Below, piece after piece: positions 45,912 to 57,812 of a DNA stretch of 64,000 bases (position 1 is the stretch's first letter; every line of letters starts with the position of its first letter). The position numbers and the translations under genes were made by a program. Origin of the DNA: Pyronema omphalodes (lineage: Eukaryota; Ascomycota; Pezizomycetes; Pezizales; Pyronemataceae); the NCBI GenBank assembly GCA_024516155.1, contig JAJJXM010000039.1, forward strand, positions 248,001 through 312,000. Direction: 5' to 3'. The notes beneath the pieces are model-generated. The model saw only the letters and a program-made list of their open reading frames with translations, searched no databases and had not been told where the DNA came from.

Positions 45912-46675
45912 CTACTTCATCTCCTTCGTCTCCTTGATTTTCCTCATCAAAACGGCATAAGGTTTCGGCACCTTATATTTCTCGCCGACCACCAAACCAC
46001 CCCCGGTCATCCCAAATACCGATCCACCAGACTTCTAATAAAACAATTAGTTGTCACTCCTAGAACCGACTTGAGTATCTATTGACTTACGATCACCATG
46101 CTCCAATCCTTGGCAGCCGCAGCGTTCTCGAGAATGGTCCAAGAACGACCAGCTCGCTCGAGTCGTTCTTTGTACGCCCTGGACAAGTGAGAGCCGACAG
46201 TAGACACGTACTTGGCACCTCGGGGGATCGAGACAGCAACCCGCATGTCCTTGTTGATGGTGCTGATGGATGTGGGCTTGGAAAAAAGCGACGCCATGAT
46301 GTGATTGGTGTCGTCTTTGAATTGACGTTTGGTGGTGTTGGTGGAAACAACATCCAAATCGTCGTGCTGAAGCTTGCGCTTCAAGGCGCGGACGGGAGCA
46401 ACAGATGGTTCGTCATGCTGGCGCTTGCGCTTGACAGTGCGGGAGCGAGCAGTAGTCTTCTCGCTGGCGTTGGAAGGAACGGGAAGGTTCTCCTTGTTAA
46501 TGCTGACTCTGTGTGTTCTAGCGGTCATAGGCTTCCCAAACTTGGGGGCATCGACGAGGAGTGGTTTGTTCGCCGAGATGGGCTTGAGAGTCGCGCGGCT
46601 ATGGTGTTTATTAGCGATTAACGTGACCAAAAAATGGAGAATACTTGTGACTTACTTCTTATGAATCGATGCCAT
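45912..46675 (-). CDS. Family E gene 2 (E2), three exons, 216 aa, function unknown
   Basis: Exons are 46675-46656, 46598-46091 and 46034-45912, with the same phases as E1. The 20-nt first exon reads MASIHK. Exon 2 has KRKRQHDE, KRKLQHDD and KRQFKDD units, then SRAYKERLERAGRSWTILEN. Exon 3 keeps KSGGSVFGMTGGGLVVGEKY and ends KETKEMK, three residues longer than E1. No lesion is seen. The upstream 250 bases match those of the other units. Confidence 0.8.
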
Positions 46676-47530
46676 TGCTGTTGGATCTACGGATCGAGGT
46701 CGTCGGCTTCAATGATCGTTGGTAAATCTCGCTGGTCGACGTGGTGAAAGTATGAGTTGGCGAGGATTGAAAGCGGAGGTTCTCAGGAGGATTAAATAGG
46801 TGGGCTGTCGAAATTCTGGATTTGCTATGGCAGTTGCCATTGACTCTGAAATTTTCTGGCCTCGGGTTTGACCCTTTTCATCGTGGCTGCGCCGCTCTCA
46901 GGCTTAATGTGATGACAGTTGCTGCGTTCGACCCTTTCCTACCAGCTGCCATTGAGTCTGAACGTGGTAAAGATGTAGTATCCGTGTATGGTACCACATA
47001 ATCAATTGACTGAGTAAGTTCTTTATGAACATCAAGGCAATTATGCTGACATATCGTTTGCAAAAATGCGCATCTTTGAATATTAGACTACAGGTTGTGT
47101 GAAATTGAAACACTTCTCGCCGTCGATGGTCCGTTGAGATAGAAACTTTCGTTCGAGCTGTATCAGTTTTGCAGATATGTTTCAAGTGTCGCGGGATCTG
47201 AACGCTCAATGAACTCGTGGAGAGATGTGATATATTGCCCTTGGATATCACGCTATCATATATGGATTCATGTCGCACTCCGTACATAGTGTCATCGGCA
47301 CCTTCGGAGGTCAACGAGCATTCAACATGATCAGCCGCTGAATGTGCATCCAGGCGACTCGATGTTCAGATATTTGTACTTATAATTGGGGTATGTAAAA
47401 GCAGTCAAACATGTAACCGGTAATAGGTATGCTAGGGAAAGAATCAGGTTTTTGGCGCTTCTTATTCATACGATCGTGACATAAAAGACAAAAAAAATAC
47501 TTTTAAAAGTACAAAAAACAATCGACACTT

Positions 47531-48376
47531 TTACTTCGTCTCCCTGATTTTCCTCATCAACACCGCATAAGGTTTTGGAACCTTGTACTTCTCCCCCACA
47601 ACCAACCCACCAGTCATCCCAAACACTGACCCACCAGACTTCTAATATAAACAATTAGTCATAACTCTCAGAATCGACATAAGTATGGATTGACTTACGA
47701 TCACCATGTGCCAATCCTTGGCAGCCGCAGCTTTCTCAAGTACGGCCCAAGAACGACCAGCTTTCTCTAGTCGTTCTTTGTAGGCCCTGGACAAGTGAGA
47801 GCTACCCATAGCTCCATACTTGGTAGCGCGGGGGATTGAGGCAGCAAACCGCATGTCCTTGTTGATATTTTTGATGGATGTGGGCTTAGAAAAGAGCGAC
47901 GCCATGATGTGATTGACGTCGTCTTTGAATTTGCGTTTTGTGGCGTCGGGGGAAACAACATCCAAATTGTCGCCCGCAATCTTGCGCTTCAATGCGTGGA
48001 CGGGAGCAAGAGATGGTTCGTCATGCTGGAGCTTGCGCTTGGCAGCACGGGAGGGATCGATAGCATTCTCATCGGCGTCTTCTTGGAGCTTACGCTTGGT
48101 AATACGTCGAGCAGCAACGCCAGTCTGATTGTTTTGATGTGGCTTGTTCTTGTTGGCGTTAAGATTAACGGAAAGGTTCTCCTTGTCGGTGCCGGCTTTG
48201 TGTTTGATTGTGGAGGTTCTAGCAGTGCTAGGCTTCGCGAATTTTGGGGCATCGATGAGGAGTGGTTTGTTCGCCGAGATTTGCTTGAGAGCTACGGTGC
48301 TGTGATGTTTATTAGCGATTAACGTGACCAAAAAATGGAGAATACTTGAGACTTACGTTTTCTGAATTGAAGCCAT
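47531..48376 (-). CDS. Family E gene 3 (E3), three exons, 243 aa, function unknown
   Basis: Exons are 48376-48357, 48299-47699 and 47641-47531. Exon 2 is 93 nt longer than in E1 and E2. It contains an extra copy of the basic unit (KRKLQEDADENAIDPSR before KRKLQHDE, KRKIAGDN and KRKFKDD) and a longer linker (TNKENLSVNLNANKNK). The helix and Gly-rich C-terminus are conserved, with one Gly fewer. The frame is intact. The length change shows internal repeat gain or loss within the family. Confidence 0.8.
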
Positions 48377-49259
48377 CGATCTTGGATTCAATGATTGAGG
48401 TGTTGCTTCTAATGAGCGTTGGTAGTGAATGAGAGTGCTGATATTTTTCGCTGGTTGACGTGGTGAAAGTATGAGTCGGTGGGAATGCAAAGCGGGGGTT
48501 CTCAGGAGGATTAAATCGGTGGGCTGTCGAAAATCTGGATTTGCTATGGCAGTTGCCATTGACTCTGAAATTTTCTGGCATCGGGTTTGACCCTTTTCAT
48601 CGTGGCTGCGCAGCTCTGAGGCTTAATGTGATGGTTGTTTTTGCGTTCGACTCTTTACCAGCTGCCATTGAGTCTGAACGTTGGAAATATGTAGTATGTG
48701 TGACCTGTACAACATACCTTATTGGCTGAGGAAGTTATTTCTGAAGATCAAAGCAATTGCGCTGACATATCGTTTGGAGAAATGCGCATCTTTGTATATA
48801 TTAGACTACAGGTTGTATAAAACGTAAGCACTTCTCGCTGTCGACAGTCCGGTGAGATACGAACTTCCGTTCGAGGCGTATCAGTTTTTCAAATATGTCT
48901 CAAGCGTCGTGGGATCTGAAGGCTCGTTGAACTCGTGGAGAGATTTATTACATAGCCCTGGGATATCACGTAATCCTGGATGGGCTCAAATGAAATCCGT
49001 ACATAATGTCATCCGTACCTTCATAAGTTAATGAACAATCAACAGAATGAGCCTTTGAATTTCCATTGAGATAACTCAATGTTTATACGTACTTACTTCC
49101 AGTTGGGGTATGTAAACGCAGTTCAAACATCACACTGGCTGTCACCGGTAATAGGTATGCTGAGGAAAGAACCAGGTCTCAGGCGCTTCTTATTCTTACG
49201 ATCGTAATATGAAAGACTATAAAACACTTTGAAAGTACAAAAAACTATAACCGGTACAT

Positions 49260-50040
49260 CTACTTCATCTCCTTCGTCTCCTTGATTTTCCTCATCAACA
49301 CCGCGTAAGGTTTTGGAACCTTGTACTTCTCCCCCACAACCAAACCACCACCGGTCATACCAAACACCGAACCACCTGACTTCTAATATAAACAATTAGT
49401 TACAACTCTCAGAATCGAATTAAGTATGGATTGACTTACCATCATCATGTGCCAATCCTTGGCAGCCGCAGCGTTCTCAAGTGTGGCCCAAGAACGACCA
49501 GCTCGCTCGAGTCGTTCTTTGTACGCCCTGGACAAGTGAGAGCCGACAGTAGACACGTACTTGGCACCTCGGGGGATCGAGACAGCAACCCGCATGTCCT
49601 TGTTGATGGTGCTGATGGATGTGGGCTTGGAAAAAAGCGACGCCATGATGTGATTGGTGTCGTCTTTGAATTGACGTTTGGTGGTGTGGTGGAAACAACA
49701 TCCAAATCGTCGTGCTGAAGCTTGCGCTTCAAGGCGCGGACGGGAGCAACAGATGGTTCGTCATGCTGGAGCTTACGCTTGATAGTGCGGGGAGTGAGCA
49801 ATAGCCTTCTCGCTGGCGTTGGAAGGAACGGGAAGGTTCTCCTTGTTGGTTCCCCCTCTGTGATTAACTGCGGCGGTTTTAACAGTGGTAGGCTTCGCGA
49901 ACTTCTTTGGAGCATCGACGAGGAGTGGTTTGTTCGCCGAAATGGGCTTGAGAGCTACGGGGCTGTGATTTTTATTAGCGATCAACGTGACCAAAATAAT
50001 AGAGAGTACTGGAGATTTACGTTTTCTGAATTGAAGCCAT
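49260..50040 (-). pseudogene. Family E gene 4 (E4), two compensating frameshifts
   Basis: Exons are 50040-50021, 49962-49440 and 49382-49260. The first donor is GTAAAT, not GTAAGT. In exon 2 an extra C near 49789 (CTCCCC versus CTCCC in E2) shifts the frame and gives a stop after HSPHYQA. About 100 bases later a missing T near 49688 returns the frame. The rest matches E2 closely. The predicted product is truncated to about 70 residues, so it is called a pseudogene. The first lesion is in a homopolymer and could be a sequencing error. There is one extra Lys codon (APKKFAK). Confidence 0.7.
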
Positions 50041-50453
50041 CGATCTTGGATTTAACGATTGAGGTCTTGCTTCTAATGAGCGTTGGTAGGTGAGTAAGAA
50101 TGCTGGTTGTCTTCGCTGGTTGACGTGGTGAAAGTATGAGTCGGTGAGAATGCAAAGCGGGGATTCTGCGGAGGAAGATATAGATGGGCCGTCGGGAATC
50201 TAAAATCGCTATTGCAGTCGCCATTGACTCTGAAATTTTCTGCCATTGGGTTTGACCCTTTCCATCGTGGCTGCGCAGCTCTGAGGCTTGACGTGATGAC
50301 AGTTTATACGTTCGACCCTTTCCTACCAGCTGCCATTGAGTCTGAACGTTGGAAATGTGTAGTATGCGTGCATGGTACCACATAATCAATTGACTCAGGA
50401 AGTTATTTCTGAATATCAAAGCCATTGCGCTGACAAGCACTTCTCGCTGTCGC

Positions 50454-50904
50454 TATTTCCGCTGTCATAACCACAGCCATGCAAAAAAAATGTCCAAGTT
50501 GCATCCTACCACCTTTTAAACCGGGCTTTCCATACTCATACCAATACACTACTACATTTTGTGATATACTGTGCACATCAATGGTTTCTCCCTGCCCAGT
50601 TTGAGTACAATTAGAAATTCTTGTGTTACCGGTCCGAGTGATTATCCATGAGCGCTATTGCTCCTGCTGCATCATCAAGGCCCCTTTTAGTATCTCAGAG
50701 TCGTTACTATATGAAACACGTAAAGTGAGGTGAAGATAAATGATCATGGTGTATTAAGGCGAACATACAGACAGTAGAGAACAATTTATAGTCGCGACAG
50801 CATCCTCTATATGCCAAGAACCTTGACGCTAAAAGCTCAAAGGGACGTACATGTCCCTCTTCAACACATCCCGTCAGTTTATCTTAAGTTTTCTGGCGAG
50901 TTTT
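50454..50904. other. Spacer, nothing recognised
   Basis: No ORF or repeat is supported between the array and the copia relic. Confidence 0.4.
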
Positions 50905-51470
50905 CGGCGCGGCTAAACGGGGAGAGGTTTCGTCATGATACTGGCGAGGTTTTTCCGGGATTTAATGCAGTAAAAGTTCATGTTATCTGCTTTGCACTCG
51001 TCATGGGTGTGAGGATGCTTGATGTCAATGTGTTCCGTCTTTGGGATTCCTGATATGAAGAATTTGATTGCTCTTTGATTATCGCAGGCCATGGTCACTC
51101 AGTGAGTAGCTTGTAGATTGAGCATGTCGGCTTTCAGTCAGCTGAGCCACATGGCTTTTCTGATTCCGTCTGAGCAGGCGATGAATTTCGCTTCGAGGGC
51201 TGGAAGAATTACAACTGTTTGGTTTTTGGATTTCCAGCTGATTGTACCGTTGCTATTTTGAAATATAGGATCCCCAACGAACTTTCTGCTTGAGCGATGT
51301 ACGTCCGTGAATCCTTCAAGGCCTTTGCTACATGCGGGAAAGTGAAGACGAAAGGCCGGTGTAGCCTTGAGGTGTTTATGAATCGCTTTACAGCCGTCGG
51401 GTGAGTAGTCAAAGGGGTGAGTTATAAGAATGTTATAGAGAAGATGAAAACGTCTTTGTTGAATCATCGC
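50905..51470 (-). mobile_element. Ty1/copia RNase H relic
   Basis: The minus strand reads GFTDVHRSSRKFVG and then NGTISWKSKNQTVVILPALE, AKFIACSDGIRKAMWL, as in the copia RNase H (ISWKSKKQ...VALSTTEAE). After a frame break it reads MACDNQRAIKF, KTEHIDIKHPHTHDE and ASIMTKPLP, the usual end of copia pol. Only the last 180 or so codons remain. No LTR is seen. Confidence 0.85.
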
Positions 51471-51559
51471 AAGGATTTACTTTCATTCTATATGATTGTT
51501 ACTACCATAGGAATTGTCTTGCACTCCTGTCATCACTGTATCCGTCTATACTACCCGTA

Positions 51560-52003
51560 TTAGCCCGCCGGCTTTCCTTTATCAACCTTGATAGCGTTCT
51601 TTAGATTTAATACGATCTTGATCTTGTCTTTGGCACTTTTCCAAGCATCCTTCTTCTCTTTTGTATCACTAGTCTTGGACCCTGTATAAGCGCTGGTTCT
51701 CCTCTGTAGCCATGATTGATCAACTTTGCTTCCATCCACTGTAGTCTGGTCCCGCGTGATAATTGAATTCTGGCTCGAGTCGGAGTCATTCTGTGATGTT
51801 CGTTTGCCCTTACCTTGAGCATCGCTGGACTCTGATCCTGAGGAGGATTTGGATTTAGTAGCTTTGGTAGCTTTCAAATAAACGGTATCCATATATTTTG
51901 GTTGAAGGTAGTAGGGGTCAGGGGTGTAGCTGTCGTCGTCAAAGTTCTCGGTGAACCGACTTTTACGTGCTTTCAATTGAGAAGTCTTTGGAACCGTGGA
52001 CAT
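51560..52003 (-). CDS. Single-exon gene, 147 aa, Ser/Lys/Asp-rich, function unknown
   Basis: The ORF starts at ATG 52003 (MSTVPKTSQLKARK). It has a Tyr/Pro segment (SYTPDPYYLQPKYMDTVYLK, residues 25-44), then a Ser/Lys/Gly/Asp-rich, probably disordered middle, and a lysine-rich end (KDKIKIVLNLKNAIKVDKGK). A TATAAAT box lies at 52094-52100 on the minus strand, about 90 bases before the start. There is no signal peptide or known domain. It lies just upstream of the copia relic, in the same orientation. Confidence 0.5.
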   Translation of the reverse strand: MSTVPKTSQLKARKSRFTENFDDDSYTPDPYYLQPKYMDTVYLKATKATKSKSSSGSESSDAQGKGKRTSQNDSDSSQNSIITRDQTTVDGSKVDQSWLQRRTSAYTGSKTSDTKEKKDAWKSAKDKIKIVLNLKNAIKVDKGKPAG

Positions 52004-52093
52004 GGTGGGAATCTCCTCGATCGAATTGGTAGTGGATGTTTATGAGTCGAATGTGAATCGATCAAGTTGATGAGGAGATTGGATGGGAAAGCA

Positions 52094-52100
52094 ATTTATA
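52094..52100 (-). promoter_or_regulatory. TATA box of the 147-aa gene
   Basis: TATAAAT on the minus strand lies about 90 bases upstream of ATG 52003. Confidence 0.4.
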
Positions 52101-52103
52101 ATG

Positions 52104-53222
52104 GTTCGAGTCGTTCATATTGATTCCTGATAGAATTTGAATTCTGTCGCGATGTAATTCGGATTTCGAATGACGAGAAACTTGAAATTGTTGGGCTTTT
52201 CAATAGCGGAGACGGTGGGTTGTGAAGAGTTCTGTTTTCACGGTTGAAAGTTGCTTTTCTATTAGGCATTAAGCGGATTGATGTGAAGATAGTTTATACG
52301 GAGAGGAGTGTTAGCAAGAGGATGAATGCAAGTAAAATCAATGTTGATGCCAGTCAGTATACTCAGGTATATTCGGATGACAGTGGAGAGGTGTGGACCT
52401 GCTGTTTCGGCGCATTTTATAGAAGAGGTGGGTCGATGTGTCGCGACCGGGACAAACACTTTTCGTTTGACAAGCACAGTTAATGCAAACATTTCTCTTG
52501 GCAGTCGATTCCGCAATATAGCCGAGCCCTACATCACAACAAACCCCAACGTCCACTTGGACCTCCAGTCCACATTGGGCATTTCTTCCCCACTTCCTTC
52601 CCTTCAGGCCCGACTACGTTAAGAGGATTACTCGTGCCTGATATCAGATGTATGTAAGACAACCCAGAATTCGTTTACGCGTTCGAGTATCTTTTCGGCT
52701 TGAAAACTAACCACTGTTTAATGTACGATTCACATGTGATGCTGAAAGAACCAACCGATACCCCACATGAGCAGTGAATTCTTCGAAGCGAACTCGGCAA
52801 TGGCATACAACCGAAATATTCTTTCGGAATTCCTGGTTCTCCCCGACGATTCCGTTTGCCACAAGCAACGGACGAGGCAATCCCGCTTCTGATGGTGTCT
52901 CTGGTGGCTGTGGCACAAATCACGGGACAAAGTTGTGCGGCGCTTCATCGGCTCGTCGGGGAGACCACCGGAAATCCCGTTCGCATAGCCCGGCTACCTC
53001 GTTCCCACATGCGCAGCCGCGCGTTTCGGGGGTCTCGCCACTATTTTTTCTCGGTCCGCTGCCGTTTGGCTCGAGTACGCTCGGCTATGCCTCGAGAACC
53101 CGTTTTGCGGCGCCAGACAGTTTTCCGATCGGGACTTTGGCTTCCATTAACAGTTAGACATCCGGGCAGCCTCCACTTACAAGAAGTGTGGGGACCCCGC
53201 CTCTGTAAGGCTGGGTGGTACA
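52104..53222. other. Spacer, possible relic only
   Basis: Several frames on both strands, at 52244-53257, overlap each other and have no recognisable features. The part at 52930-53180 is GC-rich compared with its flanks. No feature can be supported. Confidence 0.35.
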
Positions 53223-53231
53223 TATATATAA
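53223..53231 (+). promoter_or_regulatory. TATA-like box
   Basis: TATATATAA lies about 80 bases upstream of ATG 53309. Confidence 0.35.
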
Positions 53232-53308
53232 CAGCGGTGGAAACAACGAAAATTTGAACGTGGTGAGAGCGCAGGCTTGAGGATGGTTGAGAGTTGGGAG
53301 GATAATAC

Positions 53309-53968
53309 TTGGAAACGCTGCGGTTCGCGGTCTACGACACACTATACACGATAACCGGCATGCACTTGGAACCCCGGATGAATACGAATCAGCATTTTAT
53401 ACCCATTCAAGTTTTTGAATCAACAAACCTTTATACGAGATGGAGAAGAATTGATCAATATTCGGAAATTACAATACTTCGATACACCATACGCCAATTA
53501 AACCACACTGATCTTTCACCGAAACAGAACAACCATTATCCAGTAAAGCTATCCACAGCCAACAGTACCAAACAAACCGGAAACACTTTCTACACTACTA
53601 AAAGGTATTCTCCACCAATCCCAGCCTTGTCTAACCCTCAGTTAGCACCAACCCCAATCGTTGCCGAAGCTTTCTTGCAAACATCATCAACCCCACCCGA
53701 GCCTGGCCACATAGATCCCCGTAACACCTTGCTCTGTCATCCGCATTACCGAGTTACCGAGCTCTACTCTTGGGTTCCGATGACCTATATTCCGCGACGA
53801 TGGCCCATCGCTCTCCGCTTCACGCACCGCACAGACATCAAACAACTCTATGACGATATGCCAGCTTCATACAGGATGAATATCATTCGAACGTTTATTA
53901 TACGTGTGGGACCTCCTGAGCTCAGTTTCATTCACACACAAGCTAATCAGACTTTATACTTCATTTGA
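53309..53968 (+). CDS. Single-exon ORF, 219 aa, function unknown
   Basis: The ORF is open from ATG 53309 and has a TATA-like box upstream. The middle is Thr/Pro/Asn-rich. The last 90 residues look folded: HPHYRVTELYSWVPMTYIPR, ALRFTHRTDIKQLYDDMP, NIIRTFIIRVGPPELSFI. There is no signal peptide. I see no paralogue in the window and no known domain. Other Met codons at residues 18 and 24 are possible starts. Confidence 0.45.
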   Translation: METLRFAVYDTLYTITGMHLEPRMNTNQHFIPIQVFESTNLYTRWRRIDQYSEITILRYTIRQLNHTDLSPKQNNHYPVKLSTANSTKQTGNTFYTTKRYSPPIPALSNPQLAPTPIVAEAFLQTSSTPPEPGHIDPRNTLLCHPHYRVTELYSWVPMTYIPRRWPIALRFTHRTDIKQLYDDMPASYRMNIIRTFIIRVGPPELSFIHTQANQTLYFI

Positions 53969-56048
53969 ACAACAGTAATATCTAAGTTGCTGCATATTAT
54001 GGTGCCGTGGTTACCGAGAGATGTATCGTGGGGTCCCCGGAGCTAGGGTTCGGATCGATTACCGAAGCATATGCTCGCTCGCTCTTTGTCCGGGAAGTAC
54101 CACGGAACCAATCACCACTGTCAACAAGCGAGACGACAGGAGCCGTGCATGCGATTTGAATGGAGATCCAGGATAGCGATGTTATGTCCGATACGACGGG
54201 GAGATAGAGATACAGATACTTAAGAAAGGACACGGACAGACTTTCGCGTGTCGGGTCTATTGTGCAAAATCATCACCGGACGAAGATTTTCAAAATCCTG
54301 CGGCTGTTTGAGAAATTTCACTTATTACAATAGACGGTTGTATGATTAGTTGACTTTGAATCTTTAGTATCTACGCAGCACGGCATGCATTAGGAACAAC
54401 ACTGTGGGTCACAGATTATCATCAACACACCTGACGACCATACATCATACCCTTCCTGCTTGCACCACATTTTTCTTGGCCGCTTTTACTCATTTGAGAC
54501 CGTTGAACCGTTTAATCCCCACAGCAACTTGAATAGTAACCTTCTTATGATGTCTGCCACGGCCACACACGACACATTTGTCTCGTCCTCAACGAACTAC
54601 ACGGGTATAGGATATAACCAAGGATTCTTCAACCGCACCTCACGCTACATCCCGCATTGAATAGTCTTTCACGGGAGTTACCGGGGAACTCGTAAAGACA
54701 GTCTAGATGACTGGGGGAAATGAATTCGGCTGGGCGAACTCCGATGTGGAGTAAAAAAAAAACTGGGGCGATGCGGAAGGCGAGAGTTGACCAGGATAGC
54801 TTTTGGCGGGCCAGAACATGATGAACACACGATCAAATTAATTCAATGGAGGATCATTTTAGGGGGGAAGGGGGCGGAAATTGTACCGTAGGGGGGGGGG
54901 GGGGGGATATGATTATGTATGATGTGAAGTTTGCGGGTGGTGCGCGAGGTGTAGGTCACCAAATCCCGGGAACTTTGGGCAGCAAAAGCCATCCTTGGTG
55001 TACGAGAAGGAAATCAGATAACTGACACACAGAAAATACGCTTCTTTGATCACACGGAATATCTTACCAAGACTCAGGATCAATAATATCTCTTGGAAGT
55101 TCTTGTATTCTGCTTGGCCTTGACACGCAATCATCGCCATCTTTTGGTCTTGTGTCTTCCAGCCACCTTCACCCGCTGCTGCTGCACCCGCAGGAAAACC
55201 ACTGCAGAGAACACCCTCCCGTTTCCCGAAAGAACATAAGTTAGCCGACCGTACCTGCATTCAGTGTGCCAAGTCGATATCGACCCAGGTGCTGAACACC
55301 GAAATCGCACCGAAATCGCATTACATCTCGGAGGAACACCGTAGTCGTCTTCTGCCGATCGGGGATGATGATGCGGGATAGTGGCCTGGGCTTGTAATCG
55401 GCTTGTCTATGTTCGGGATCGGTGGGAAAGTCGGCTTGCCGCGTCGACGAAGGCTGCAGGACGGTTCAAAAGCTAACCCCCCGGTGTCCAACGGGGTCCA
55501 AAATCTACACCGCATCAAATTAACCAGCCTCTCTCTGAAACCACCGGCCTTTCCAACGGAATAGAGATTGCTGTTCCTGGTCCATAGAAATAAACGGCGT
55601 TCTTTAGCCAGGAACAACGATCAAACATCAAATCCATGTCCTTGAAATACACTGACATGAACCAACAGTTGACTTAGAGGAACTTTAGGTTACCATCATC
55701 TTGGATTAACTATATTCCGCCGCATGGAGTTCCCTGTATTTGCTCTGGACCCTGAAAAGTGGCAAACAGCGTGGTTGGTGTGCAACAGTGACACCCCGAA
55801 GCCCAGACAAGCCCAGACCCAAGGTTTCGGCCCCGGATTGTCTGATACCGATGTCATCCCGGCGACTGTGTCCCGACAACAGTTGCTGGTACAGATGTTC
55901 CAGTATCTCCTATATCGGAAGGGATTACTCCTATCCTAGGGAAAGTCTCCAGGCGGCGGGAAGAGTAGGGAGAGCAGGGAGTTCGTTATGAAGTGACCTA
56001 CATAGTTATCTCAACGCAAGGGACAATCCTGTCATCGTAACCGGGAAT
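53969..56048. other. Spacer with weak frames and a poly-G run
   Basis: Minus-strand frames at 55617-55321 and 55260-54913 are partly protein-like (SGFPAGAAAAGEGGWKTQDQ, KMAMIACQGQAEYKNFQEIL). They could be exons or a relic, but no splice pattern links them. A 16-base poly-G run is at 54891-54906. Confidence 0.35.
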
Positions 56049-56074
56049 TCAAGATACATACGCATAGCTAACCT

Positions 56075-56420
56075 CCTGGTACATACTTTCTATATACGAT
56101 AGCAGATCTTTCAACCTTTGGAAGCCCCCTAAGTATCGGGTACCGTCCGAGGCACCCGGTATCAGCATGTCGGTATCCTTGATGGCATCACAAAGAAATT
56201 GGACCAAACAAAAACTCCGATATACATACATAGTGCAAGTGCGCATTTTCTAGGCAGAGTGAGGGGAGTGAAGTTTTTGTGGATCATGACGTCGATGTGG
56301 TCGGACTTCTTGACGGTTTTACCTTTTTCCGATCGGAACCACATATACCAAGAGTCCAGACCGTGATTGTGCTAGTGTCTTTCTTATCGCAAAATCTTAT
56401 CGCCAAGACTATGAATTTGA
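56075..56420 (-). pseudogene. Possible two-exon gene fragment, function unknown
   Basis: Two minus-strand pieces look coding: about 56380-56240 (WFRSEKGKTVKKSDHIDVMI, HKNFTPLTLPRK) and about 56180-56075 (DTDMLIPGASDGTRYLGGFQ, RLKDLLSYIESMYQE). A possible intron with GTATGT and ATCAAG lies between them, but joining the frames directly gives a stop. No start or end could be fixed. It may be a gene relic. Confidence 0.28.
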
Positions 56421-57790
56421 TCTTATCTAATCAGCCCAGCATGGATGTCATCCATAACTCACCACCCAGCACCCAGCAACCCAACCCAACCCTACAGCGC
56501 CTACCCCCGGCTCCGCAATGATCCCCCACCAGAAGCCGAAACACCACCCCGTCCATGAGGCCCCACAACACCACCGACATGTAAACATCGCCGTTTATCA
56601 GACGAGAAAAAGAGAAGCTACTGCACCTTGCCACGTTCTTGCGATGGCTGGGCCAATCGTATTGCTGCCGTATCTTTAAGGTATCGCCACGAAGATGCAG
56701 AAGATACCCTAGAGTATGTAGCTCATGATTGCTCGTAAGGTATGTCTGGCGACTCTTTTTTTTTACCCCGCTCTGGGGATGGAATGTGGGGCCCCGGTGT
56801 GATGCGAGCGTAATACTCCGTATCCCAGCCGTATGTAGAAAGAAGCGAGAAGACCAAAGACCAAAGACCAGACCAAAGATAAGGACTATGGTGGCATATA
56901 ATTTCATTTTAAATCATGATTCTATTCGCCAGTAGTAACTAATCTTCATAAACTTGGAGAGGAGTGCATGTATGCAATTGTGTAGAGGTGGGACAAATCA
57001 GCACTAGCTAATAAAAATCTTGGTGATGAAGAATTATTGGAATGGGAATGCATAGCGTATGTATGCGTGGCTGCCACATGGCTTTAGGCACGAGTACATA
57101 TGATGCAAGTGCGGGATTTTTTTTTTTTTTTCTTGGTTGCCAGGTGCCTCCCGTTATTTCTATTACCCCCTGCTTGTTTTTTTGCCTTCTTGTCGCTTGT
57201 TGGTCGTCTTGGGTCTTGTGTCTTGTGTCTTGGGGCATGGGTCTTGGGGCATGGTGATGCTGGAGCCTGGAGCCTGGTGGAATTTTCATGTCCTGCACTC
57301 TTATCTTGTCTTGTCTTGTCTTGTCTACTGGTTCAGGATCATGAATACAGCGATCAAAAGCTGTTGAGCTGTTTGGACAACCGAAATTGAAACCCGATAA
57401 TAACGATGGCTCATGATAAGTATTACACAGATGAATACACATTATTGCCACCGTAGCGAAGCTGTTTTTTCTTTTTTTGCGCCCTCTCGAGTGTAACTTG
57501 TTATGTAGAAGTAGATATAGATATGTAGATATGTAGATATACACTATATACACCGGTGAATACATATCAATCCAACCTTCTATGGTGTCCATAGCATCAT
57601 CCGTTGAGGCTAAACTTAACTAATGAATCCATAAACCGATGAATCCATGAACCGATGAGCCAATAAACCGATGATTAGAAAAAGAGAGGCATGTGATGTG
57701 TGGTTATGTATATATTCCTGCCTAAAGATGTCTGATGGTGGATGTACTGTACGGATTTAGGATTTAGGATCTTATGACATGAGGTATGTT

Positions 57791-57812
57791 GGGGGGGGGG
57801 GGGGGGGGGGGG
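57791..57812 (+). repeat. Poly-G run of 22
   Basis: Twenty-two consecutive G residues. Runs of this length are unstable and may be miscounted in the assembly. Confidence 0.9.

Larger units (their letters stand above)
43974..50453 (-). repeat. Tandem array of four 1.6-1.7-kb units carrying family E genes
   Basis: Units begin at about 43974, 45605, 47200 and 48916 (shared GAACGCTC...GAACTCGTGGAGAG) and end with CACTTCTCGCTGTCG, last seen near 50440. Each holds one family E gene plus its upstream region, so whole genes with promoters were duplicated head to tail. Units 1 and 3 are nearly identical over 43974-44180 and 47200-47400, which points to unequal crossing-over or conversion. Confidence 0.9.

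Noticed and set aside
56431..56907. 158-codon minus-strand ORF with a signal-peptide-like start
   Set aside because: It crosses a short tandem repeat and has no other protein-like feature; likely chance.
57008..57592. 194-codon minus-strand ORF
   Set aside because: Runs through poly-T and microsatellite DNA; composition is not protein-like.
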